Source: Bradyrhizobium sp. SZCCHNS1050
GTDB lineage: Bacteria > Pseudomonadota > Alphaproteobacteria > Rhizobiales > Xanthobacteraceae
Direction of reading: 5' to 3'
Assembly: GCF_032484785.1 (NCBI RefSeq)
Contig: NZ_JAUETR010000001.1
Span: 124,001 to 188,000, forward strand
Length of the DNA stretch: 64,000 bases
Shown here: piece after piece, positions 19,217 to 27,733 of the stretch
Numbering within the stretch: the first letter of the stretch is position 1
Layout: every line of letters starts with the position of its first letter
The notes under the pieces: generated by a model
What the model saw: only the letters and a program-made list of their open reading frames with translations
Databases searched by the model: none
What the model was told of the DNA's origin: nothing
Position numbers and translations under genes: made by a program

Positions 19217-20809
19217 ATGAGTGTGACCGTTCGCTTCTGCGGTGCCGCGCATACCGTCACCGGGTCCTGCTATCTGGTCCAGACCGACAACGGCCAGATG
19301 CTGATCGACTGCGGGCTGTTCCAGGGTCCGAAGACGCTGAAGGAGCTCAACTACGGCGACTTCCCATTCCGTCCCGCCGACATCGACGCCGTGCTGCTGA
19401 CGCATGCGCATATCGACCATAGCGGCCTGCTGCCGAAGCTGGTGCGCATGGGCTTCGACGGCAAGATCTTCGCCACGCGCGGCACCATCGATCTCTGCTC
19501 ATGGATGCTGCCCGATGCCGGCAACATCCAGGAGCAGGAGGTGCTGGCGCTGAACCGCCGCAGCATCGCGCGCGGCCGCGGCGAGGTCAGCCCGATCTAC
19601 ACCCAGGCCGACGCCATCGCGGCGCTGCAATACTTCCAAGCCGTCCCCTACGAGACCTGGACCGAGATCATTCCAGGCGTTCGCGCCCGCTACTGGAATG
19701 CCGGCCATCTGCTGGGCTCCGCCTCGATCGAGATCGAATTCGCAGGACAAGGCGCCGATGGCGGACCGCTGCGGCTGCTTGCCTCCGGCGATGTCGGGCC
19801 CGACGCCAAGCTGCTGCAGCCGGACCCGAAAGCGCCGGAGGGCTTCGACTACGTGATCTCGGAGGCGACCTATGGCGACCGCATTCGCGAGCCGACCACG
19901 CCGGAGTTGCGCCGCGGCCGTCTGGCCGGCGAGGTGCGCGACGCGGCGGCCGCCAAGGGCGCGCTATTGATCCCGGCCTTCGCGGTCGAGCGGACGCAGG
20001 AGCTGATCGTCGATCTGGTCGGCCTGATGGAGCGCGGCGAGATTCCGGCCGCGCCGGTGTTCCTGGATTCGCCGCTGGCGATCCACGCCACCGAGGTGTT
20101 TCGCGCGCACACCGAGAGCCTCGACGGCGGCAGCGATGTCGGCCGTCTGTTGTCGTCGCCGCATCTGCGCTTCACCGAGACGGTCGATGAAAGCAAGGCG
20201 ATCGCCAAGCTGACCGGATTTCACATCGTCATCGCCGCCAGCGGCATGTGCGATGCCGGTCGCATCCGCCATCATCTCAAGCGCTGGCTGTGGAACAACC
20301 GCGCCACCGTGCTGCTGGTCGGCTATCAGGCCACCGGCACGCTGGGGCGCTTCCTGCAGGACGGCGTCAAGGCGGTGCGCATCCAGGGCGAGGAGATCAA
20401 GGTCGCGGCACGCATCCGCATGATCGACGACTATTCCGGCCACGCCGACGGCGCCGAGATCGCCCGCTGGATCGCGGCCCGCCGCCCGATCGCGCGCGGC
20501 CTTTTTCTGTCCCACGGCGAGGATGCCGCGATCGCGGCGCTGGCAGCGCGCGTCGCCGAGCGGATCGTGCCGACCGCGAAAGTGTTCTCCCCCCTGCTCG
20601 ACGACGTCTACGAGCTGACGAGCGCGGTGCCGACGCCGCTCGACGTCGCGCGCCGGCGGCGGCTGGCACCGGAGGCGGTCACCCGGCTGGACTGGCACAA
20701 CGACATGTCGGGCCTGCTGCTCGACATCCACGAGCGGATCGAGCAAGCCGCCGACGATCGTGCCCGCGGCGTCATCATCCGCCGCCTGCGCCGGGCGCTG
20801 GAAGAGTGA
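19217..20809 (+). CDS. Beta-CASP metallo-beta-lactamase fold ribonuclease-like protein
   Basis: A 530-residue protein of the CPSF/Ysh1-like family. The zinc site motif THAHIDHSGLLPKLV is intact. Further metal ligands sit in WNAGHLLGSASIE, GDVG and the late YSGHADG. The beta-CASP insertion carries EATYGDR, LIPAFAVERTQELI and IAASGMCDAGRIRHHLKRW. Family members are RNA endo/exonucleases, so RNA processing is the likely role. The start is the ATG at 19217, with GGGAGAC upstream. It follows the AMP-phosphorylase-like gene, which suggests linked RNA breakdown and nucleotide salvage; that link is inference. Confidence 0.9.
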   Translation: MSVTVRFCGAAHTVTGSCYLVQTDNGQMLIDCGLFQGPKTLKELNYGDFPFRPADIDAVLLTHAHIDHSGLLPKLVRMGFDGKIFATRGTIDLCSWMLPDAGNIQEQEVLALNRRSIARGRGEVSPIYTQADAIAALQYFQAVPYETWTEIIPGVRARYWNAGHLLGSASIEIEFAGQGADGGPLRLLASGDVGPDAKLLQPDPKAPEGFDYVISEATYGDRIREPTTPELRRGRLAGEVRDAAAAKGALLIPAFAVERTQELIVDLVGLMERGEIPAAPVFLDSPLAIHATEVFRAHTESLDGGSDVGRLLSSPHLRFTETVDESKAIAKLTGFHIVIAASGMCDAGRIRHHLKRWLWNNRATVLLVGYQATGTLGRFLQDGVKAVRIQGEEIKVAARIRMIDDYSGHADGAEIARWIAARRPIARGLFLSHGEDAAIAALAARVAERIVPTAKVFSPLLDDVYELTSAVPTPLDVARRRRLAPEAVTRLDWHNDMSGLLLDIHERIEQAADDRARGVIIRRLRRALEE

Positions 20810-21066
20810 TGCGAGCGGCGTAGCCGCGAAGGCCGCGCCTGCGATGTTCGTCGTCGAACGGTCACACTTTGATCGCACCTTGAGGGACCATCAGGTGCGG
20901 TGCGAAGCTCGCAGACGGCGACGCTCTCGCAGCTTGTGCATATTGAAACACACAACGTGCCGACGGCTGGTCTCCGAGAGCTGTTCTGATAGGCTCGACA
21001 CGTGGTTCATGACAACGGAACGATCCGGGTGAACCGGGCGCAGGTGGGGAAACGAGGGGCTCTCAC

Positions 21067-23184
21067 ATGCATCAACCATCGAAATGGTGGGCGGGACTGA
21101 TCGCTGTTGCCGTGCTCTGGCTCGCGGCCGTGAGCTTCAAGACGGCTGATGTCGAGGACGACATTGGGCCGCGGGCACGCGCCGCCGTCGCGGCCGCCGT
21201 CCCCGACACAGCCGCGGCCCTCAAGGTCACGGTCGCGGGCCGCGACGTTCGCATCGCAGGGCCGGAGTTCAGTCCCGATCAGGCGACGAAACTGGAGGAC
21301 GCCGCATCGGTCAGCGGCGTCCGGCTCGTCGAAGGCACCTACGACAAGCTGCCGACACCGAAGCCCTATGCCTTCCGCGCCACGCGAAACGGCGGCCAGC
21401 TCGTGCTCGAAGGCGCGGTGCCGACGCCCGCCGTTCGGAATGCCGTGCTCAATGCCGTCCGTTCGTCCGGTGGTGAAGTGGTCGATCGCCTCTCCTATGC
21501 GCTGGGAGCTCCGGCCGACTTCGCGGCCATCGCGAGCCATGGATCGGTCCAGGCCGCCAAGCTCAATGGCGGCACGTTCGCGCTCGCGGACAAGGCCTAT
21601 TCGATCGCGGGTGCCGCCGCCGCATCGGACGTCTATGAGGCTGCCGTCGCGGCGACGCGGCAGCTGCCGGGCGGCGCCGTGCTCGACAAGGTGGCGATCC
21701 TGCCGCCGGAGGCAAAGCCGTTCATCTGGAGCGCGGTTCGCGAGGGCAACACGCTGGTGATGTCCGGCGTCGTTCCGAATGACGATATCAGGCGCGCGCT
21801 CGAGGCCGCCGCGATCAAGGCCTGGCCCGGCGCGTCGGTGATGCATCACATGCAGATCGCGCGTGGCGCGCCTGCTGGCGATTTTGGCGCCTACACGTCC
21901 TATGCGCTGGCGGAGCTTACCAGGCTGAGCACGGGCCGCGTCGTCATCTCCGACGCCACCTACACGATTTCGGGCGAGGCCCCCTCCACCGCCGCCTACG
22001 ATGAAACGATGGCCGGGATCGGCAAGCTGCCGACCGGGCTGAGCTTGGCGAAAGCCGAGATTCTGCCGCCGGAGATCAAGCCCTATCGCTGGTCGGCGGA
22101 GTTCGACGGCACCGGCTTGAGCCTCACAGGTCTCGCGCCGAACGGAGCGGCCCGCGATGCGATGCTGGGCTCCGCCAGTGGACAGTTCGACGGCAAGCCG
22201 ATCAAGAGCCAGATCGGCATCGCCCGCGGCGCCCCGGATGGCGACCTTGCCAAAGCGAGCGCGAGCCTGCTGCAGCAGCTCGCCAGGCTGTCGCAGGGGC
22301 GCGCCGAGATCAACGACACCCAGGTGTCGCTCAGGGGCGTCGGACTCGCCAACGTCACCGGCGCAGCCGTGCGCGAGCAACTGGCCGGCGCCCTGCCCGC
22401 GCCGTTCGCGCTCGCGTCCATCGACGTCCGCGACGGCCCGGTCTCGCCTTACGCGTTCGGACTGCAGAAGCAGGACGGCCGTGTCATGCTGAGCGGCTAC
22501 GTGCCTGATGACGCCGCCCGCCGCGATCTCGTCGAGGCCGCCACAACGACCTTCATCACCGAGACGGTCGAGGACGGTCTGAAGATCGGCGACGGTGCGC
22601 CAAAGGATTACGTGCAGTCGCTGAAGGCGACGTTCCCGGCGCTGGCGCGGCTGTGGTCCGGCGCGCTGACGGCGAAGGACGCGGCGATCACGGTCGACGG
22701 GCTTGCCATCTACGACAAGTCGGCCGAGCAGGTCCGCAAGGAGCTCGCCGAGGCGGTCGGCAGCGGCTTCAAGCTCGACGACGTCAAGATCGGCGTCAAG
22801 CCGGAAAGCCCGCCACTCGCGGTCGCGGAGTGCCAGCCGGCGTTCAACGGGCTGCTCGCCAAGGGCCGCATCCGCTTCAGCACCGGCAGCGCCGAGCTGA
22901 GCCGCGCCTCGCTGGCGCTGCTCGATCACCTGGTCGAGGTTGCGCAGCGCTGCAAGGATGCCGAGATCGCGATCGAAGGCCACACCGACAATGTCGGCGA
23001 CGAAGCTGACAACATGGACCTCTCCAAGCGCCGGGCGGCGGCGGTGGTCGGCTACATCGGCGACGCCGGCATCGACACCACGCGCATGACCTCGGAGGGC
23101 TACGGCCAGACCAAGCCGGTCGTCTCCAACGACACGGCCGAAGGCCGCGCGCAGAACCGCCGCATCGAATTCGTCGTCAAGTGA
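21067..23184 (+). CDS. OmpA-family protein with four repeated BON-like modules
   Basis: A 705-residue envelope protein. It starts with an uncleaved-looking membrane anchor (about residues 7-24). Four similar modules of about 120 residues begin at KPYAF (99), KPFIW (217), KPYRW (338) and SPYAF (460). Each continues with a strand-turn like LVLEGAVPTPAVRNAVL, which recalls BON domains. The C-terminus (about 597-705) is an OmpA-type peptidoglycan-binding domain with GHTDNVGDEADNMDLSKRRA. It therefore likely ties the inner membrane or periplasm to the cell wall. The next gene begins 13 bases downstream, so the two are one transcription unit. The exact function of the repeats is unknown. Confidence 0.88.
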   Translation: MHQPSKWWAGLIAVAVLWLAAVSFKTADVEDDIGPRARAAVAAAVPDTAAALKVTVAGRDVRIAGPEFSPDQATKLEDAASVSGVRLVEGTYDKLPTPKPYAFRATRNGGQLVLEGAVPTPAVRNAVLNAVRSSGGEVVDRLSYALGAPADFAAIASHGSVQAAKLNGGTFALADKAYSIAGAAAASDVYEAAVAATRQLPGGAVLDKVAILPPEAKPFIWSAVREGNTLVMSGVVPNDDIRRALEAAAIKAWPGASVMHHMQIARGAPAGDFGAYTSYALAELTRLSTGRVVISDATYTISGEAPSTAAYDETMAGIGKLPTGLSLAKAEILPPEIKPYRWSAEFDGTGLSLTGLAPNGAARDAMLGSASGQFDGKPIKSQIGIARGAPDGDLAKASASLLQQLARLSQGRAEINDTQVSLRGVGLANVTGAAVREQLAGALPAPFALASIDVRDGPVSPYAFGLQKQDGRVMLSGYVPDDAARRDLVEAATTTFITETVEDGLKIGDGAPKDYVQSLKATFPALARLWSGALTAKDAAITVDGLAIYDKSAEQVRKELAEAVGSGFKLDDVKIGVKPESPPLAVAECQPAFNGLLAKGRIRFSTGSAELSRASLALLDHLVEVAQRCKDAEIAIEGHTDNVGDEADNMDLSKRRAAAVVGYIGDAGIDTTRMTSEGYGQTKPVVSNDTAEGRAQNRRIEFVVK

Positions 23185-23196
23185 GGCGCTGACATC

Positions 23197-24930
23197 ATGA
23201 TGTACGACCTTGCGACATTTCCGTTCTGGATCATCCTCGCCGTCGGCATCGGCGGCTTTGTCGGCTGGCGCACCTGGTCGGACGAGCCGCGGCCGGACTG
23301 GCTGAGAAGCTGGCTGCTGCCGGCGACGCTCGCCCTCGTCATCGGGATCCTGATGGCGCTGCTGACAGTGCTGCCCGGACGTGCCGGCCTGTGGCTCGAG
23401 GTCGGCCTGCTGATGGTCGGCGCCTATGTTCTCGGCTGCCTGATCGGCGGACAGCTCAAGGAATATGTCGGGCTGGGTGACACCAGTGCGATGTCGCCGG
23501 GCGGTCCTGGAAACAGCGTCGCGTTCGCCGGCGCAACCGCGGCGGCTCGTCCTTGGGCGGACAGCCCGTCCCCGGCTTCGCAGGCCGCAGCCAGCGTCGA
23601 GGCCGATCGCCTTGCCACTGAAGCTGCCGCAAACGCTGAAGCCGAACGTGTTGCGGCCGAAGCCGCTGCAAGGGCGGAGGCCGAGCGTCTAGCCGCCGAA
23701 ACGGCCGCAAAGGCCGAGGCTGAGCGGCTCGCCGCGGAAGCCGCGGCAAGGGCCGAGGCTGATCGCCTGGCGGCTGAAGCCGCAGCGAAGGCCGAAGCCG
23801 AACGTCTCGCTGCCGAGGCGGCGGCGAACGCCGAGTCCGAGCGCCGTGCTGCGGAGGCCGCCGCGAAAGCCGAAGCCGACCGCCTCGCTGCGGAAGCAGC
23901 CGCGAAAGCAGAGGCCGATCGTGTTGCGGCAGAAGCGGCTGAAAAGGCCGAAGCCGAACGCTTGGCCGCCGAAGCAGCGGCGAAAGCCGAAGCAGACCGT
24001 CTTGCGGCAGAGGCCGTTGCGAAAGCCGAGGCGGAAGCCCGGCGTCTCGCGGCCGAAGCGACCGCCGAGGCCGAGGCCGATCGCCTCGCCGCCGAAGCGG
24101 CCGCACGCGCGGAAGCCGATCGCCTGGCCGCCGACGCCGAGGCGGAACGGCTTGCCGCCGAGGTCGCCGCATCATCGGCCCCGGAGAGCCCGGCCTCGGC
24201 CGACGACAGACCGCCGGCCCTGCCCGCCCCCGAGGGCGCCGCCGACGATCTCAAGCTGATCAAGGGCATCGGACCCAAGAACGAGCGCGTCCTCAATGAC
24301 ATCGGCGTGCATCATTTCAGCCAGATCGCGGCGTGGACGCCTGACCATGCGCGCTGGGTCGGCCATCACATGGCCTTTCCCGGCCGGATCGAGCGCGAGC
24401 ACTGGATCGCGCAGGCCAAGCTGCTCGCGGCCGGCCTCGACACCGCGCATTCCAGCGCGGTGAAGTCCGGCGCGATCACCATCGACGAACACGCCGACGC
24501 GCCGCTGAGCGAGGACGAGGCGAGCTACCTCCTGGCCCACCTGCCGGCGCTGATGCCGCCCGTCGAGAACGAGGACGTCCACGGCGGCGCCCGCCCGCTC
24601 GGGCTCGTCGCGCCGCGCGGCGGCCAGGCCGACGATCTCAAGCTGATCAAGGGCATCGGCAAGCAGAACGAGGCGCGGCTGCACGGCCTCGGCATCTGGC
24701 ATTTCGCGCAGATCGCGGCCTGGACCGCCGAGCACGCCAAATGGGTCGGCTCGTATCTGGCGTTCGCAGGACGAATCGAGCGCGAGCAATGGATCAGTCA
24801 GGCCAAGGAGCTCGCAGGCGGCGCGACCACGGAATTCGCCCGCCGCGTCGAGGCTGGTCTGGTCAAGTCATCCGCCGACGACGGCTCCCGCGGGCAGGAC
24901 AACGTCGAGATCGTGCAACCACGCGAGTAG
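23197..24930 (+). CDS. Membrane protein with Ala/Glu coiled coil and two HhH-like domains
   Basis: A 577-residue protein of unusual architecture. Three membrane helices lie at about 8-24, 39-60 and 66-86. A repeat region (about 135-322) of 13-residue units of the type EADRLAAEAAAKA forms a long predicted helix or coiled coil, TolA-like in composition. Two related domains of about 62 residues, at 350-412 and 479-541, each start DDLKLIKGIG and contain HFAQIAAWT-like and GRIEREQWI-like segments. These match the small helix-hairpin-helix-like domain found at the C-termini of alphaproteobacterial L21 and NuoE and in COG3743 proteins. Charge distribution suggests the long C-terminal part is cytoplasmic. 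It is co-transcribed with the OmpA/BON gene. Function unknown. Confidence 0.85.
   Translation: MMYDLATFPFWIILAVGIGGFVGWRTWSDEPRPDWLRSWLLPATLALVIGILMALLTVLPGRAGLWLEVGLLMVGAYVLGCLIGGQLKEYVGLGDTSAMSPGGPGNSVAFAGATAAARPWADSPSPASQAAASVEADRLATEAAANAEAERVAAEAAARAEAERLAAETAAKAEAERLAAEAAARAEADRLAAEAAAKAEAERLAAEAAANAESERRAAEAAAKAEADRLAAEAAAKAEADRVAAEAAEKAEAERLAAEAAAKAEADRLAAEAVAKAEAEARRLAAEATAEAEADRLAAEAAARAEADRLAADAEAERLAAEVAASSAPESPASADDRPPALPAPEGAADDLKLIKGIGPKNERVLNDIGVHHFSQIAAWTPDHARWVGHHMAFPGRIEREHWIAQAKLLAAGLDTAHSSAVKSGAITIDEHADAPLSEDEASYLLAHLPALMPPVENEDVHGGARPLGLVAPRGGQADDLKLIKGIGKQNEARLHGLGIWHFAQIAAWTAEHAKWVGSYLAFAGRIEREQWISQAKELAGGATTEFARRVEAGLVKSSADDGSRGQDNVEIVQPRE
23599..24162 (+). repeat. 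In-frame degenerate 39-base tandem repeats
   Basis: About fourteen units of roughly 39 bases encode the 13-residue Ala/Glu/Arg heptad-like repeat of the membrane protein. Units differ at many synonymous positions (GCC/GCG/GCA), so this is an old or codon-diversified protein repeat. Two short units (MAEAVAKAEAEARRLA-like and AADAEAERLAAE-like) break the period near residues 273-283 and 311-320. Confidence 0.8.
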
Positions 24931-24942
24931 CGGCGCCAACTG

Positions 24943-24991
24943 GAGCATGATCCGGAAAAATGGAAACCGGTTTTCCGAAAAGATCATGCTC
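24943..24991. repeat. Bradyrhizobial palindrome GAGCATGATC...GATCATGCTC
   Basis: A 49-base hairpin: GAGCATGATCCGGAAAA pairs imperfectly with TTTTCCGAAAAGATCATGCTC around a central AACCGGTT. It matches a repeat I know to be common between Bradyrhizobium genes. It lies 13 bases after the membrane-protein gene and may end its transcript. Confidence 0.75.
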
Positions 24992-25002
24992 AAACAAAGA
25001 GA

Positions 25003-25044
25003 TGAGATCACGATGCGATTCCGTGGAATCGCATCATGATCTCA
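25003..25044. repeat. Second hairpin: TGAGATCACGATGCGATTC stem
   Basis: A 19-base stem with one mismatch (TGAGATCACGATGCGATTC with GAATCGCATCATGATCTCA) and a 4-base loop. It is placed 11 bases after the preceding palindrome. The tandem pair probably makes one intergenic element. Confidence 0.7.
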
Positions 25045-25126
25045 ACGAATCGTCGGGTGTGCAAAGGCGCTGACTTGCCCTCTCGTCACGCGCGATGGTG
25101 ATGGCGCCGTGCCCACCCTGCTTTCC

Positions 25127-26710
25127 TTACTCGGCGAGCTCGACCGCCTCGCTGCGCGACGGGCCGGCCAGCGGCCGCTCCTCCATCAGCATCATGCAGA
25201 CGGAGGCGCAGGCCAGCATCGCGGTGGCCGCGGCATAGACGAAGCGGAAGGCATGGATCATGTCGGCTTCCGCGATGCCGCTGACCGCGCCATGGGCGCC
25301 CTCCGCCAGCGAAATGTCGGCGCCCAGCGCCATCAGCAGGATGGCGCTGAAGGCCGCGACCGTGAACGAGGACATCATCGAGCGGAAGAAGTTCATGGCG
25401 CCGGTGATGGTGCCGATCTGGGAGCGGTCCACCGCGTTCTGCAGCGACACCACCGAGATCGGGAACGCCGTGCCGAGCCCGATGCCGTAGATCGACAGCA
25501 GCGCCATCAGCACCCAGAGCGAGGGCGTCGTCACCGTCATGACCGCGGCGGCGATGGTGCCGATGATCGTGCCCACGATGGCGACGCGCTTGTAGTGCTT
25601 GACCCGGGCCATGGTGCGGCCGGCAACCGCGGCGCCGAGGGTCGAGATCGCCGCGATCGGAATCAGGCCGAGGCCGGCCTGGCTCGGGGTCAAATGATAG
25701 ACCAGTTCGTAATAGAGCGGCAGATGGACCGTGAGCCCGATCAGGGCGCCGAGTGCGCAGCCGCTCGCCAGCATGCCGTAGGGCACCACCGTGCCGCCCA
25801 TCAGCGCCAGCGGCAGGAACGGCTCATCGGCCCGCTTGGCGTGCCAGACGAAAGCCAAGCCGAGCGCCACCGCGCTGCCGATCATCGCCAGCAGGGTCGG
25901 CGACAGCCAGGCCAGCTTGTGGCCACCCCAGGTCAGCACCAGCATGAACACGACGGCCGAGGCCATCAGCAGCAGGCCGCCGGCCCAGTCGACCTTGCGC
26001 AGCCGGTGATAGACCGGCAGCCGGCCCATCTTGGGCAGCAGCAATGCGAGCGCCGCGATCGCGAGCGGGACATTGATCCAGAAGATCATCGACCAGTGCA
26101 GATGGTCGGCGAAGAAGCCGCCGATCACCGGCCCGAGCAGGCCGGCGAGCAGCCAGACCCCGCTGAAATAGGCCTGGTACTGGCCGCGCTCGCGCGGGCT
26201 GACGACGTCGGAGATCACGGTCTGGACCACCGGCATGATGCCGCCGCCGCCGAGCCCCTGCAGGCCGCGGGCGAGGATCAGCACCGGCATGTTCGGCGCC
26301 AGCGCGCAGACCACCGAGCCGACCACGAACAGGCTGAGCGCGGTGATGATCATCGAGCGGCGGCCATAGATGTCGCAGAGCGTGCCGAACACCGGCGCCA
26401 CCGCGGTCGACGCCAGCAGGTAGGCGGTGATCACCCAGGAGAGATTGGTGACGTCCTGAAACTCGCGGCCGATGGTCGGCAGCGCGGTCGCCACGATGGT
26501 CTGGTCGAGCGCGGCCAGGAACATCGTCAGCAGCAGGCTCATCAGGATGGTGCGCACCTCGGCCTGGGTCAGCGGCACCGGCGGCGCAAGCGACGGCGCA
26601 TCCTCGATCGCCTGAACCTGCGGCGGAATGGCCGGCAGCTCGGCGGCGATCTCTTCGGGCAGGGATTGGGACGCGGCAGGGTAATGCGTCTGCCGATCAA
26701 ACTTGTTCAT
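25127..26710 (-). CDS. MFS drug exporter, DHA2 (14-TMS EmrB/QacA) family
   Basis: A 527-residue proton-driven efflux transporter. A polar N-terminal tail of about 55 residues is followed by membrane helices throughout. Family motifs are visible: LDQTIVATALPTIGREF (motif D1), GTLCDIYGRRSMII (motif A), ARGLQGLGGGGIMPVVQTVI (motif B) and WLLAGLLGPVIGGFF (motif C). It is longer than 12-helix exporters, consistent with 14 helices. No membrane-fusion (EmrA) gene is adjacent, so it may act alone across the inner membrane. Substrate unknown. Confidence 0.94.
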   Translation of the reverse strand: MNKFDRQTHYPAASQSLPEEIAAELPAIPPQVQAIEDAPSLAPPVPLTQAEVRTILMSLLLTMFLAALDQTIVATALPTIGREFQDVTNLSWVITAYLLASTAVAPVFGTLCDIYGRRSMIITALSLFVVGSVVCALAPNMPVLILARGLQGLGGGGIMPVVQTVISDVVSPRERGQYQAYFSGVWLLAGLLGPVIGGFFADHLHWSMIFWINVPLAIAALALLLPKMGRLPVYHRLRKVDWAGGLLLMASAVVFMLVLTWGGHKLAWLSPTLLAMIGSAVALGLAFVWHAKRADEPFLPLALMGGTVVPYGMLASGCALGALIGLTVHLPLYYELVYHLTPSQAGLGLIPIAAISTLGAAVAGRTMARVKHYKRVAIVGTIIGTIAAAVMTVTTPSLWVLMALLSIYGIGLGTAFPISVVSLQNAVDRSQIGTITGAMNFFRSMMSSFTVAAFSAILLMALGADISLAEGAHGAVSGIAEADMIHAFRFVYAAATAMLACASVCMMLMEERPLAGPSRSEAVELAE

Positions 26711-26878
26711 GGGATGAATGCCGTGCCCGGGCGCGACGACGCCGCGCGGATTCGCTGTCTGGCGAACTACTTAAGGCATAATTTTCCCGTGCGGCAGCGG
26801 GTCGGGTGCATGGGTGCATTCCGACAGCACGGGAACGGTCGCATCATCGTGACTTGCTGCGGGTGCGAGGTGATCGCG

Positions 26879-27391
26879 CTATTTCGGCCGTCGCTTCAAC
26901 TTGGCCCGCTTCGGCAGCAGCACCGGCCACTGCACGATGTGGTCCTCGAGCTGGTCGTCCGGAACGTCGTCCTCGGTGCCCTCGACCCGGCCGCGCACCG
27001 AGACGCCGGCTTCATGGACCGTCTGAGGATCGCCCGAGATCAGGGGATGCCACCAGTAGAGATCGCGCCCCTCAGCCACGAGGCGGTAGCCGCAGCTCGG
27101 TGGCAGCCAGGTCAGCGTGCGGACGTTCTCAGGTGTCAGGCGAACGCAATCCGACACCTGTTCGGAACGATTCGGGTAGTCCTTGCAGGCACATAGCCCG
27201 GCATCCAAGAGCTTGCAGGAAATGTGGGTGAAGTAGATGTCGCCGGTATCCTCGTCTTCCAGCTTCTCCAGGCAGCAGCGCCCGCAGCCATCGCAGAGGC
27301 TCTCCCATTCCACCTCGGACATCTCTTCCAAGATCTTGGTTTTCCAGAACATTCCCTCCTGGCCCGAGGGACGTTTGAGCGGTGCGGTCAT
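26879..27391 (-). CDS. YcgN-family cysteine cluster protein
   Basis: A 170-residue cytoplasmic protein of the UPF0260/YcgN family. The N-terminal cluster CDGCGRCC (Cys33, 36, 39, 40) is followed by [17 protein letters not shown], a later Cys82 and SCGYR. The spacing suggests a metal-binding site. Length and spacing match the family (E. coli YcgN is about 150 residues). Biochemical role unknown. It stands alone between the MFS gene and the divergent penicillin-binding protein gene. Confidence 0.92.
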   Translation of the reverse strand: MTAPLKRPSGQEGMFWKTKILEEMSEVEWESLCDGCGRCCLEKLEDEDTGDIYFTHISCKLLDAGLCACKDYPNRSEQVSDCVRLTPENVRTLTWLPPSCGYRLVAEGRDLYWWHPLISGDPQTVHEAGVSVRGRVEGTEDDVPDDQLEDHIVQWPVLLPKRAKLKRRPK

Positions 27392-27733
27392 CGGGCGATT
27401 CTCAAAGAGGGCGTGAGGTGGTCGCCATCTAGGTGCCCGGCCCCAAGCCGCGCAAGGGGCTTTGCCGATTACGGCGGCACGTTAGCTTTGTGCATCAAAT
27501 TGTGAGCGGAACCATTGGTTTGTGACCCCCGCTCGGCTAGATAGATGATTGAGTCACTCCGGCGGCGGCGCCGGCAATGCGGCTTGGGGTCAGGTGCTCG
27601 GGTTCGGGCGGCTGACTGTGCAGTGCCATGGGTTTGCCGCAACAATCGCGCAAGACCCTTCGATGGCCCCCAGCCCCACTTGCTGAGTGCTTTCGAAGCC
27701 AGCTGACACGCTTTCGAAACGACCAGGGTTCCC
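27392..27733. other. Intergenic region between divergent ycgN-like and pbp genes
   Basis: 342 bases holding the two divergent promoters. I see no credible gene: the short minus-strand frame 27469-27837 overlaps the pbp start region antisense and has no protein-like features. The pbp promoter was not resolved. Confidence 0.4.

Noticed and set aside
23599..24162. Tandem repeats that could be taken for a CRISPR array
   Set aside because: Units are contiguous, about 39 bases, in frame and without unique spacers. They encode a protein repeat, and no cas genes are present.
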